A stretch of DNA of 64,000 nt from Brachybacterium huguangmaarense (GTDB taxonomy: Bacteria; Actinomycetota; Actinomycetes; Actinomycetales; Dermabacteraceae), in the NCBI RefSeq assembly GCF_025725725.1, contig NZ_CP107020.1:3038001-3102000 (forward strand). The letters run 5' to 3'. Both the position numbers and the translations under genes were made by a program. Within the stretch, counting starts at the first letter, position 1. Each line of letters opens with the position of its first letter. Shown here one piece after another: positions 26,551 to 34,952 of the stretch. The notes under the pieces were generated by a model. The model was not told the origin of the DNA. It saw only the letters and a program-made list of their open reading frames with translations, and did no database searches.

Positions 26551-27144
26551 ATGGCCCTGCTCCGTCGTGCCGCGCACGGCGTCCTCGACGCCGTCGCGAG
26601 CATCTCCGAGGACGTCGCGACGGCGCGCCGCCGGGACCCCGCCTCGCAGTCCGGCGTCCAGATGGCGCTCACCTCGTCCGGGCTGCACGCGATCTGGGCC
26701 CACCGCGCCGCGCATGTTCTGTGGGAGCGCGGGAACCGCCTCCCGGCCCTCGTGGTCGCCCAGGGGGCGCGCTTCGCGACGGGGGTGGAGATCCATCCGG
26801 GCGCCACGATCGGGCGCCGCTTCTTCATCGATCACGGCATGGGCGTCGTGATCGGCGAGACGGCCGAGGTGGGAGACGACGTCATGCTCTACCACGGGGT
26901 GACGCTCGGGGGCCGGTCGATGGAGCGGGTCAAGCGGCATCCCACGGTGCGTGACGGCGTCGTGATCGGCGCGGGCGCACGCGTGCTCGGGCCGGTCGAG
27001 ATCGGGCGCAACGCGCAGATCGGCGCGAACGCCGTGGTGGTCGGGGACGTGCCCGCCGACGGCATCGCCGTGGGCGTGCCGGCCCGGATCCGTCGGCACG
27101 CCGCCCACCACGAGGCGTTCGAGGACCCCGCCATCTGGATCTGA
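26551..27144 (+). CDS. cysE: Serine O-acetyltransferase
   Basis: 197-residue left-handed beta-helix acetyltransferase with hexapeptide repeats from about residue 68 ([36 protein letters not shown]). The catalytic histidine-aspartate features of CysE lie in IHPGA and IDHG. It ends in -IWI, and a C-terminal isoleucine is the residue that docks into the CysK active site. Second gene of the cysK-cysE unit. Confidence 0.96.
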   Translation: MALLRRAAHGVLDAVASISEDVATARRRDPASQSGVQMALTSSGLHAIWAHRAAHVLWERGNRLPALVVAQGARFATGVEIHPGATIGRRFFIDHGMGVVIGETAEVGDDVMLYHGVTLGGRSMERVKRHPTVRDGVVIGAGARVLGPVEIGRNAQIGANAVVVGDVPADGIAVGVPARIRRHAAHHEAFEDPAIWI

Positions 27145-27189
27145 GGGCGTGCCGGCGAGCACCGCGTGCCCCGTGTCACAGCGATGCCG

Positions 27190-27195
27190 TAGGTT
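27190..27195 (+). promoter_or_regulatory. Leaderless promoter of the DUF5129-like gene
   Basis: TAGGTT, six bases before ATG 27202. Confidence 0.6.
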
Positions 27196-27201
27196 CGTGC
27201 C

Positions 27202-28731
27202 ATGCAGCTCGACTCGCCCGCTCCCGTGCCCGTGCGCCGACTCCCCCGACCGCTCGCGGTCGTGCTCGTCCTCCTGCTGGCCCTCGTCGCGACGCTCGCG
27301 ACGGCGCCCGCGGCGCTCGCCGACCCTCCGCGGTCGGTCACCATCGAGGACACCACCGGCGACCTCGACGCGAGCCCGCTGACCGAGCGGCTCGAGGACG
27401 TCTCCTTCCGCACCCCCGTCGACCTGGTCGCGCTCACGATCGACGTGACGGCCTACGGCGGGAGCGCCTCGAACGACCTGGCCCTCAACGACGCCGTGCT
27501 CGCCTACGCGCGCGCCGAGCACCCGGACTGGATCACGTCCGGCGGCGCCTACTGGCGCGACGGCCTCGTGATCGTCGCGATCGACCCCGACAACCGCTTC
27601 CTGGGCACGTACGCCGGCGAGGACGTCAAGCTCGACGACGGCCAGTACGAGAAGATCCAGGAGGAGATGCGCCCCGCTGCACGGAACGCGGACTGGAACG
27701 GCGCGATCGTCGACGGCGCGACCCGGTACGCCTCCTACCTGGACCGGCCGTTCTACCTCGACCCGGTGGCCATCGTCACGGCGCTCGTGGCCCTGCTGGT
27801 CGCCCTCGCGGGTGTCGGGGGCGCCCTCCTGCGCGGCTCGCGCTCGCGGGCGAAGGTGACACGCGCCCTCCCGCGCTACGACGACGTCATGCTCACGTAC
27901 GCCGAGACCGAGCTCGCGGCCCGCACGATCCCGGCCGACTCGCAGTACGGCGAGCCGGTGCTGCGGGACTACGAGGAGTTCACGCGCGCTGCCGCCGAGG
28001 CCACCGCGCTGCACGACCAGCTCCCGGCCCGCCGCGGCGTGCTGTGGGGCATCGGCGCGCAGAGCGCGTCGCTCGCCTCGCGCTTCGCGGAGACGGCCGC
28101 CCGCATCGACGCGATGGACGACGAGATCGTGCGCACCAACGACCTGCTGAGCCGCTCGCACGCATGGCAGGACGCCTGGGAGGCTGAGGTCCAGCCCCTG
28201 CGCGACTCGCTCGCCGCGGTCGACGGGGCGATCCGCCAGGAGGCCTCGCTCGCCGACTCCCCCACCGCCCGCGACCTGCGGACGGTCGCGGCGAAGGTCC
28301 GCGACGGCATCGAGCGGGTCACGCTGCAGCTCCAGAACGGGGAGATGACCGGGGACGCGGCCCTGGGCGAGCTCGACCTCATGACGTCGGCGCTCGGCCG
28401 GGCGGCGACCGCCCATCGCGACGCGGTGATCGCCCACACCGCGCGCAGCGATCGCGAGGCCGAGATCATGCGCCACGTCCGGTACGACAGCCCCGACACG
28501 CGCTACACGACGATCCGCGGCCGGCGTCGCCACTACTACCCCGCCGGGTACGACTACAACTGGTCGCTCAGCCCGATCCTGTGGCTGAACCTGTGGCACT
28601 CGCAGGCGAGCACCGATCTCGACGCCCACCGGCATCCGCCGAGCTCGAGCAGCTCCTCGAGTGGCGGCTTCACCGGCTACTCGGGGGGCGGCGGCGGGTT
28701 CTCGGGATCGGGCAGCTCGGGGCGCTTCTGA
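27202..28731 (+). CDS. DUF5129-like secreted/membrane protein
   Basis: 509 residues. Signal peptide at about 1-40 (hydrophobic LAVVLVLLLALVATLAT, then PAALA before Asp), an extracytoplasmic TPM-like domain (about 45-180) with a DGLVIVAIDPDNRFLGTYAGED segment, one membrane helix (about 192-212), and a long cytoplasmic helical region. The C-terminus is a Ser/Gly run ending FSGSGSSGRF, a common tail for TPM/DUF5129 proteins. Function unknown. Leaderless start; convergent with trpS, 13 bases apart. Confidence 0.65.
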   Translation: MQLDSPAPVPVRRLPRPLAVVLVLLLALVATLATAPAALADPPRSVTIEDTTGDLDASPLTERLEDVSFRTPVDLVALTIDVTAYGGSASNDLALNDAVLAYARAEHPDWITSGGAYWRDGLVIVAIDPDNRFLGTYAGEDVKLDDGQYEKIQEEMRPAARNADWNGAIVDGATRYASYLDRPFYLDPVAIVTALVALLVALAGVGGALLRGSRSRAKVTRALPRYDDVMLTYAETELAARTIPADSQYGEPVLRDYEEFTRAAAEATALHDQLPARRGVLWGIGAQSASLASRFAETAARIDAMDDEIVRTNDLLSRSHAWQDAWEAEVQPLRDSLAAVDGAIRQEASLADSPTARDLRTVAAKVRDGIERVTLQLQNGEMTGDAALGELDLMTSALGRAATAHRDAVIAHTARSDREAEIMRHVRYDSPDTRYTTIRGRRRHYYPAGYDYNWSLSPILWLNLWHSQASTDLDAHRHPPSSSSSSSGGFTGYSGGGGGFSGSGSSGRF

Positions 28732-28744
28732 CTCTCGGCGGCCG

Positions 28745-29827
28745 TCAGTAGACCATGCCCATGACCTCGCGCACGTGCGCGAGGGTGTCGTCGGCGATCG
28801 CGTTGGCGCGCTCGTTGCCCGCGCGCAGCACCGAGAACAGGTGGCCGGGGTCCTTCTCGAGCTCGGCGCGCCGTGCACGGATCGGCGCGAGATGGGCGTT
28901 GAGGGCCTCGGCGCACATGACCTTGAGGGTCCCGGCGCCGCGGTCGCCGATCTCCGCCGCGACCTCCTCGGGCGTGCGGTCGGTCGCGAGCGCCGTGAGC
29001 GTGAGCAGGTTGGCGACCTCCGGGCGTCCCTCGGGGTCGAAGGTGATCGTGCGGTCGGAGTCGGTCTTGGCGCGCTTGACGAGCTTGGCGGTCTCCGCCT
29101 CGCTCATCCTGAGCATGATCGCGTTGCCGCGCGACTTGGACATCTTGTCGCCGTCGAGCCCCAGGATGGTGGGGGCCTCCGAGAGCAGCGCGTCGGGCTC
29201 GGCGAAGTAGTGCTCGCCGTGCCCGTAGCGCTCGTTGAAGCGCCGGGCGATCACGCGGGTCTGCTCGACGTGCGGCAGCTGGTCCTTGCCCACGGGCACC
29301 ACGTTGCCGTGGCAGAACAGGATGTCCGCGGCCTGGTGCACGGGATAGGTCAGCAGCAGCCCGCCCATCGCGCTCTTGCCGGCGGCCGCGAGCTCGGACT
29401 TCACGGTGGGGTTGCGCTCGAGCTCGGGCTGGGTGACGAGGGAGAGGAACGGCAGCATGAGCTGGTTCAGGGCCGGGACCGCGGAGTGCGTGAAGATCGT
29501 GGTCCTCGACGGGTCGATGCCGACGGCGAGGTAGTCGGTGAGCAGCTCGCGGACGCTGCCCTTGATGTCGCCGATCACGTCGCGATCCGTGATCACCTGG
29601 TAGTCCGCCACGATGATCCAGGTCTCGACGCCGAGGTCCTGCAGCCGCACGCGGTTGCGCAGGGTCCCGAAGTAGTGGCCGATGTGCAGGGCGCCGGTGG
29701 GCCGGTCGCCCGTGAGCACGCGCAGGCCCGACGGATCGGTCGCGATCCGCTTCTCGAGGGCCTCGCTGCGCTCGAGCGCGGTGGCGTAGCTGGAACGGGG
29801 GATCTCGGGAGCAGGCGTGTCGGTCAC
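28745..29827 (-). CDS. trpS: Tryptophanyl-tRNA synthetase
   Basis: 360-residue class I synthetase. HIGH-type signature in TGDRPTGALHIGHYFG (about 40-55) and KMSKS in GDKMSKSRGN; the anticodon region is of normal length. GTG start at 29827 lies six bases from a TACCAT box on the minus strand, so this essential gene is predicted to be leaderless. It is transcribed alone. The gene has no Trp-rich leader peptide, unlike leuS with its Leu leader. Confidence 0.97.
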   Translation of the reverse strand: MTDTPAPEIPRSSYATALERSEALEKRIATDPSGLRVLTGDRPTGALHIGHYFGTLRNRVRLQDLGVETWIIVADYQVITDRDVIGDIKGSVRELLTDYLAVGIDPSRTTIFTHSAVPALNQLMLPFLSLVTQPELERNPTVKSELAAAGKSAMGGLLLTYPVHQAADILFCHGNVVPVGKDQLPHVEQTRVIARRFNERYGHGEHYFAEPDALLSEAPTILGLDGDKMSKSRGNAIMLRMSEAETAKLVKRAKTDSDRTITFDPEGRPEVANLLTLTALATDRTPEEVAAEIGDRGAGTLKVMCAEALNAHLAPIRARRAELEKDPGHLFSVLRAGNERANAIADDTLAHVREVMGMVY

Positions 29828-29833
29828 CCGTCC

Positions 29834-29839
29834 ATGGTA
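29834..29839 (-). promoter_or_regulatory. Leaderless promoter of trpS
   Basis: TACCAT on the minus strand, six bases before GTG 29827. Confidence 0.6.
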
Positions 29840-29899
29840 TCCAGAGCGCGCGGGGCCCTCGGCATCACGGCGACGGCGTCGAGGGGTCGGCTCCCCCCC

Positions 29900-30904
29900 C
29901 TATCGCCGCACGTGCGGCGCGGCTCCCGTCGAGCCGCGCACGATCAGCTGCGGCATCATCGCGACCTCCGAGCGCACGGCGCGCCGCGACCCCTCGCCGC
30001 CCTCGAGCACGGCGCGCACGGCGGCGCGCGCCATCTCCGGGACGCTCTGGCGCACGGTGGTCAGGGCCGGGTTGGTCAGCCCGGCCCACTGGGCGTCGTC
30101 GTAGCCGATCACGGAGACGTCGGCGGGGACGGCGAGTCCGAGCGAGCGCACGCCCTCGAGGGCGCCGGCCGCCATCACGTCGGAGCCGCACACGATCGCG
30201 GTGCAGCCGCGTTCGATGAGCTCGCGGGCGGCCTGGTAGCCGCCGGCGTACGAGAAGTCGGTGAAGGCGATGTCGCGGGCGGGCGACTGCTCGTGGTCGA
30301 TGAGCCCCTCGAAGGTGCGCACCTTCTGGCGCACGGGCCACGTGCGCTCGTCGCCCACGGCGAGCCCGATCGCGGTGTGCCCGAGCTCGCGCAGGTGCGC
30401 CGTCGCGAGCCGCATCGCGTGGTCGTCGTCGGTCGAGATGAAGGTCGCGTCGATCTCCTCGCGCACGCCGTTGATGAGCGCGAGCGAGACGCCCTCGTGC
30501 ACGAGGCGGCGGTAGTGCTCGACGGGACCGCTCGGCTGGGCGTGGAAGCCGGAGACGACCACCACCCCGGTCGCGTCGAGGCGCAGGAAGCGCTCGAAGG
30601 CGGCGGCCTCACCCTGGATGCCCCGGGCGCGGGTGGAGATGATCGACGCCGCCCCCCGTTCGAACAGCTCGGCCTCGAGGCGGTCGGCCCACTGGCAGAA
30701 GATGGGGTTCTCGAGGTCGGGCACCAGGACCCCGACCAGCTCGCCCTCCTCCCCCACGTCGTGGTGGCCGAGCTCGCGTGCGGCCTCCCGCACGAGGCGC
30801 TGGGTCTCCTCGGCGATGCCGCTGCGCCGGTTGAGCACGCGCGAGACCGTGGACTCGCTGACTCCGGCGCGCTCCGCGATGTCCTTCAGCCGGGTCTTGG
30901 CCAT
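29900..30904 (-). CDS. LacI-family repressor of the maltodextrin locus
   Basis: 334 residues. N-terminal LacI helix-turn-helix with hinge (RLKDIAERAGVSESTVSRVLN, residues 5-25) and a periplasmic-binding-protein-like effector domain ending IGYDDAQWAG. Divergent from malE, with a strong palindrome in between. It is therefore the likely local regulator, responding to a maltodextrin or its breakdown product (inference). AGGAGG before ATG 30904. Confidence 0.9.
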   Translation of the reverse strand: MAKTRLKDIAERAGVSESTVSRVLNRRSGIAEETQRLVREAARELGHHDVGEEGELVGVLVPDLENPIFCQWADRLEAELFERGAASIISTRARGIQGEAAAFERFLRLDATGVVVVSGFHAQPSGPVEHYRRLVHEGVSLALINGVREEIDATFISTDDDHAMRLATAHLRELGHTAIGLAVGDERTWPVRQKVRTFEGLIDHEQSPARDIAFTDFSYAGGYQAARELIERGCTAIVCGSDVMAAGALEGVRSLGLAVPADVSVIGYDDAQWAGLTNPALTTVRQSVPEMARAAVRAVLEGGEGSRRAVRSEVAMMPQLIVRGSTGAAPHVRR

Positions 30905-30964
30905 GGGCCCTCCTGACGCCTCGAGGGGAGGGTGCCGGGCGGCTCCGATGCCGCCTCCGCTCGC

Positions 30965-30982
30965 CTCGTAAGTTCTTGCGAG
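30965..30982. promoter_or_regulatory. LacI-type operator upstream of malE
   Basis: CTCGTAAG-TT-CTTGCGAG: an 18-bp palindrome with mismatches only at the two symmetric inner positions and the centre. It lies just upstream of the -35 box of malE and about 60 bases from the divergent regulator start, so it could serve both genes. Two more CTTGC half-sites follow at 30986 and 30996. Confidence 0.7.
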
Positions 30983-30986
30983 ATTC

Positions 30987-31015
30987 TTGCACAGACTTGC
31001 GGGGACCGCTACGCT
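30987..31015 (+). promoter_or_regulatory. Promoter of the mal operon
   Basis: TTGCAC (30987-30992) and TACGCT (31010-31015) separated by 17 bases, a good SigA-type arrangement. The leader is about 50 bases and ends with AAGGAG. Confidence 0.65.
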
Positions 31016-31071
31016 CGTCCCACCGACACACTGATCCCCGTGTGCGGATTGACCACCTTTCGAAGGAGAAG

Positions 31072-32352
31072 ATGGTGCAGATTCGTCGCAAGTCATTTCT
31101 TGCCCTGGGAACTGTCGGCACGGCGGCCTTCCTGGCCGCGTGCGGCAGCAACGATGATTCGTCCGACAGCTCGGCGTCCGACGGCGGCGGCGCCAGCGAC
31201 GCGGGCGGCAGCGGCGACGCTCCCGCGCGCGCCGATGCCGACCTCGTGGTCTGGGCGGACGACAAGAAGGCCGAGTCCCTCCAGGGCCCTGCCAAGACGT
31301 GGGCCGACGCCAACGGCCTCACCATTGCCGTCCAGGCCGTCTCGGGCGACCTCCAGGGCTCGTTCGTGACCGCCAACCAGGCCGGCAACGGCCCCGACGT
31401 CGTGATCGGCGCGCACGACTGGATCGGCAACCTCGTCCAGAACGGCGCCATCGCCCCCGTGCAGCTGCCCGCCGACGCCCAGCAGAAGGTCGCGCCCGTC
31501 GGCCTCACCGCCGTCACCTACGACGGTCAGGTCTACGGCGTGCCCTACTCGGTGGAGACCCTGGCCCTGTTCGCCAACAAGACGCTCACCCAGGTCCCCG
31601 AGCCCAAGAGCATCGAGGAGCTCGTGAGCGCGGCGCAGGCCGGCGGCGCCGAGAACCCGCTGTCGCTGCCGATCGGCGAGGCCGGCGACGCCTACCACAT
31701 GGAGCCGCTGTACTCCTCGGCCGGTGGCTACCTGTTCAAGCGCAACGACGACGGCACCTACGACACGAGCGACCTCGGCGTCGGCAAGGAGGGCTCGATC
31801 GCCGCGGCCGAGAAGATGCACGACCTCGGTCAGCAGGGCGTCCTGAAGACGACGATCTCGGGTGACAACGCGATCTCGCTGTTCACCGACGGCAAGGCCG
31901 CCTACCTGATCTCGGGCCCGTGGGCGCTCTCGGACATCAAGACCGCCAAGGTGGACTTCGCGATGGCCGCCGTGCCCGGCTTCGAGGGCATGCAGCCGGC
32001 TCGCTCCTTCGCGGGCGTCAACGCCTTCTACGTCGCCACGAAGGCCAAGAACCAGGCCTTCGCGGTGCAGTTCGTCAACGCGGTCGCGACCGACCCGTCG
32101 ATCGCCGAGGGCATGTTCGGCGTCAACGAGCTGCCGCCCACGAGCCTGGACCTGCAGCAGTCCCTCGCGGCCGACAACCCCGAGATGGTCCAGATCGCCC
32201 AGTACGCGGAGAACGCCGACCCGATGCCCGCGATCCCGCAGATGCAGGAGGTCTGGGGACCGCTCGGCCAGGCCGAGGCGAACATCGTCAAGGGCGCCGA
32301 CCCGACGTCGACGATGGAGTCCGCCGGCCAGGAGATCACCTCCAAGATCTGA
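31072..32352 (+). CDS. malE: Maltose/maltodextrin-binding lipoprotein
   Basis: 426-residue solute-binding protein of an ABC importer. Lipoprotein signal peptide RRKSFLALGTVGTAAFLAAC with lipobox cysteine C24, a Ser/Asp/Gly-rich linker, then a MalE-type domain (DLVVWADDKKAESLQ, QAGNGPDVVIGAHDWIG, FTDGKAAYLISGPWAL). AAGGAG precedes ATG 31072; a GTG one codon later is possible. First gene of malEFG and the two glucosidases; a stable hairpin after its stop may raise its level over malFG. Confidence 0.93.
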   Translation: MVQIRRKSFLALGTVGTAAFLAACGSNDDSSDSSASDGGGASDAGGSGDAPARADADLVVWADDKKAESLQGPAKTWADANGLTIAVQAVSGDLQGSFVTANQAGNGPDVVIGAHDWIGNLVQNGAIAPVQLPADAQQKVAPVGLTAVTYDGQVYGVPYSVETLALFANKTLTQVPEPKSIEELVSAAQAGGAENPLSLPIGEAGDAYHMEPLYSSAGGYLFKRNDDGTYDTSDLGVGKEGSIAAAEKMHDLGQQGVLKTTISGDNAISLFTDGKAAYLISGPWALSDIKTAKVDFAMAAVPGFEGMQPARSFAGVNAFYVATKAKNQAFAVQFVNAVATDPSIAEGMFGVNELPPTSLDLQQSLAADNPEMVQIAQYAENADPMPAIPQMQEVWGPLGQAEANIVKGADPTSTMESAGQEITSKI

Positions 32353-32369
32353 TCCGGCCCCTTCTGGCC

Positions 32370-32410
32370 GACACCGCGTCCGCGCCGCCCCTCGGCGCGG
32401 GCGCGGTGTC
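32370..32410 (+). promoter_or_regulatory. Intercistronic hairpin between malE and malF
   Basis: A 17-pair stem (32370-32386 with 32394-32410, one G-T pair) and a seven-base loop in the 99-base malE-malF gap. As in other binding-protein operons, it may stop part of transcription or protect the malE message, giving excess binding protein. Function is inferred. Confidence 0.7.
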
Positions 32411-32451
32411 CGCCGAGCCCGTCATCCCGGCTTCTGAAAGGCAATGACGCC

Positions 32452-34032
32452 ATGACCTCCCTGACGGCGCCCGCGCATCGCGAGCGCTCCACCTCCGTCC
32501 CCGCCGTCGTCGGCAGGGTTCTGCTCCTGGGCATCGTGCTCGCGGTGACCGTCTGGATCGTGCCCGTCATGATCGCCACGAAGCAGTGGCTGTGGGTCGG
32601 GGTGACCATCCCCGCCGCCGTCCTCTTCTTCGTGCTCTACAGCACCAAGCGCTTCATCCCGGGCAAGTACATCTTCCCGGGCACGTTCTTCCTGGCCACG
32701 TTCCTGATCGTCCCGATCGTGCTGACGGTCAGCTACTCCTTCACCAACTACGGCGACGGCAGCCGCGGGTCGAAGGAGGAGGCGATCGCCTCGATCACGG
32801 GCAACTCCGTGCAGCAGGCACCCGATTCGCCGCTCTACGCGATGTCGGTGGGCACGACGGGCACGCCGACCGACGGCCCCTTCACCCTGTTCCTCGTCAA
32901 CCAGCAGACCGGCGAGGTCGAGATGGGCGAGGACGGTAAGAAGGCGACCGCCGCCGACTCCTCCGACGTGACCGTCACCGACGGCCGCGTGACCGCGGCG
33001 GACGGCTACACCATGCTCGACCCGCGCCAGATCAACGCCGCCTATCAGACGATCAGCCAGATCGCCGTCGAGGTCGACGACACCCGCGCGATCCGTGCCC
33101 AGGGGCCCAACCAGGCCTTCGTGGGCACCAAGGTGCTCCAGTACGACGAGGCCACCGACACGATCACCAACACCTCGACGGGAGAGAAGTACACCGTCGG
33201 CAAGGTCGGCGACAGCGAGGTGTTCGTCGACTCGACCGGCAAGCAGGCCTTCGCCCAGGGCTGGCTGCAGAACGTGGGCGGCGACAACTACATCCGCCTG
33301 TTCACCAACTCCAAGATCGCCCAGCAGTTCCTCCAGGCCCTCGCCTGGACCCTCGTGTTCGCGATCGGCTCCGTGCTGCTGTGCTTCGTGGTGGGCTTCG
33401 CGCTCGCCCTGACCCTGAACGACGAGCGGATCCGGGGCCGCAAGGTCTACCGCTCGGTGCTCCTGATCCCCTACGCGATCCCCGGGTTCATCTCGCTGCT
33501 CGTGTGGTCGAACTTCTACAACAAGGACTTTGGCCTCATCAACCAGACGCTGCACCTGCATCTCGACTGGTTCGGCGACCCCACGCTCGCCAAGGTCGCC
33601 GTGCTCCTGACGAACCTGTGGATGGGCTTCCCGTACATGTTCATCGTGTGCACGGGCGCCCTGCAGTCGATCCCCGACGAGCTCATGGAGGCCTCGCGCA
33701 TCGACGGCGCGAGCCGCCTGCAGACCACCCTGCGCATCGTGACCCCGCTGCTGCTCGTCTCGGTCGCCCCGCTCCTGGTCTCGTCCTTCGCCTTCAACTT
33801 CAACAACTTCAACGCGATCCAGCTGCTGACCCAGGGCGGCCCGTTCGCGCCGGGCGAGTACGACCGCGGCGGCACCGACATCCTCATCTCGATGATCTAT
33901 CGCATCGCCTTCGGCGGCGGCGGCTCGGACTTCGGCTTCGCCTCCGCGATCTCGGTCGCGCTGTTCGTCCTGACGGGCGTGCTCGCGATGATCCAGTTCC
34001 GCTTCACCCGCGTCCTCGAAGACATCAACTGA
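32452..34032 (+). CDS. malF: Maltodextrin ABC transporter permease MalF
   Basis: 526 residues. Three N-terminal helices (about 20-90), a large extracytoplasmic insertion (about 95-280) like the P2 loop of E. coli MalF, then the permease core with the EAA loop (EASRIDGASRLQTTLRIVTPLL) that contacts the ATPase. Pairs with MalG. ATG preceded by GAAAGG. No malK gene is present in the locus. Confidence 0.93.
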   Translation: MTSLTAPAHRERSTSVPAVVGRVLLLGIVLAVTVWIVPVMIATKQWLWVGVTIPAAVLFFVLYSTKRFIPGKYIFPGTFFLATFLIVPIVLTVSYSFTNYGDGSRGSKEEAIASITGNSVQQAPDSPLYAMSVGTTGTPTDGPFTLFLVNQQTGEVEMGEDGKKATAADSSDVTVTDGRVTAADGYTMLDPRQINAAYQTISQIAVEVDDTRAIRAQGPNQAFVGTKVLQYDEATDTITNTSTGEKYTVGKVGDSEVFVDSTGKQAFAQGWLQNVGGDNYIRLFTNSKIAQQFLQALAWTLVFAIGSVLLCFVVGFALALTLNDERIRGRKVYRSVLLIPYAIPGFISLLVWSNFYNKDFGLINQTLHLHLDWFGDPTLAKVAVLLTNLWMGFPYMFIVCTGALQSIPDELMEASRIDGASRLQTTLRIVTPLLLVSVAPLLVSSFAFNFNNFNAIQLLTQGGPFAPGEYDRGGTDILISMIYRIAFGGGGSDFGFASAISVALFVLTGVLAMIQFRFTRVLEDIN

Positions 34033-34050
34033 GAAAGGCAGGCGGTCATC

Positions 34051-34944
34051 ATGTCGAATCCCCAGACCTCCGGGGCTCCCGCCCACCGGATGCCGTTCGG
34101 ACGCTGGTTCGCCGAGATCGGCTGGCGGCACGTCGTCGGCATCATCGCGTTCCTCTTCGCGATCTTCCCCGTGCTGTTCGTGATCTCGGCGTCGTTCAAC
34201 CCGCTCGGCACGGTCGCCTCGACCGGGCTGATCCCCACCAGCTTCAGCCTCGAGCACTACACGACGCTGCTGAGCGGAGCGAAGGGCAACTTCCCCCGCT
34301 GGTACCTCAACACCGTGATCGTGTGCGTGACGGTCTCCCTCACCCAGGTGTTCCTGTCCACGCTCGCGAGCTACACCTTCAGTCGCTTCCGCTTCAAGGG
34401 GCGCCGCGCGGGCATGCTGAGCCTGCTGCTGATCATGATGTTCCCGTCGGTCCTCTCGATGATCGCGATCTACACGATGCTCGCGGGCCTCGGCGAGGTG
34501 GTCCCGATCCTGGGGCTCGACTCGCTGCCCGGCTACATCCTCGTGATGCTCGGCGGCTCGCTCGGCCAGGTCTGGCTCATCAAGGGCTTCTTCGACACCG
34601 TGCCCAAGTCCCTCGACGAGGCCGCGACCCTCGACGGGGCCACCCACTGGCAGCTGTTCACCCGCATCCTGCTGCCCTCGCTCGTCCCGATCCTCGCGAC
34701 GACCGTGCTGATCAGCCTGGTGGGCGTGATGAGCGACTTCCTGCTCGGCTCGCTCATCCTGACCAGCGATGACAACAAGACCCTCGCGGTGGGCCTGTAC
34801 GGGATGCTCTACGGCGACAAGTCCAACAACCTCGGGATCTTCGCCGCGGGCTCGATCATGATCATGGTCCCCGTCATCCTCCTGTACATGTTCCTCCAGC
34901 GCTATATCGTCGGCGGCTCGACCGCGGGCGCCGTGAAAGGCTGA
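34051..34944 (+). CDS. malG: Maltodextrin ABC transporter permease MalG
   Basis: 297 residues, six helices, with the EAA motif (DEAATLDGATHWQLFTRILLPSL) in the last cytoplasmic loop. Starts 18 bases after malF, AGAAAGGCAGG in front. Completes the membrane pore; energy must come from an ATPase encoded elsewhere, as is usual for actinobacterial sugar importers that share MsiK. Confidence 0.94.
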   Translation: MSNPQTSGAPAHRMPFGRWFAEIGWRHVVGIIAFLFAIFPVLFVISASFNPLGTVASTGLIPTSFSLEHYTTLLSGAKGNFPRWYLNTVIVCVTVSLTQVFLSTLASYTFSRFRFKGRRAGMLSLLLIMMFPSVLSMIAIYTMLAGLGEVVPILGLDSLPGYILVMLGGSLGQVWLIKGFFDTVPKSLDEAATLDGATHWQLFTRILLPSLVPILATTVLISLVGVMSDFLLGSLILTSDDNKTLAVGLYGMLYGDKSNNLGIFAAGSIMIMVPVILLYMFLQRYIVGGSTAGAVKG

Positions 34945-34952
34945 CCATCTCC

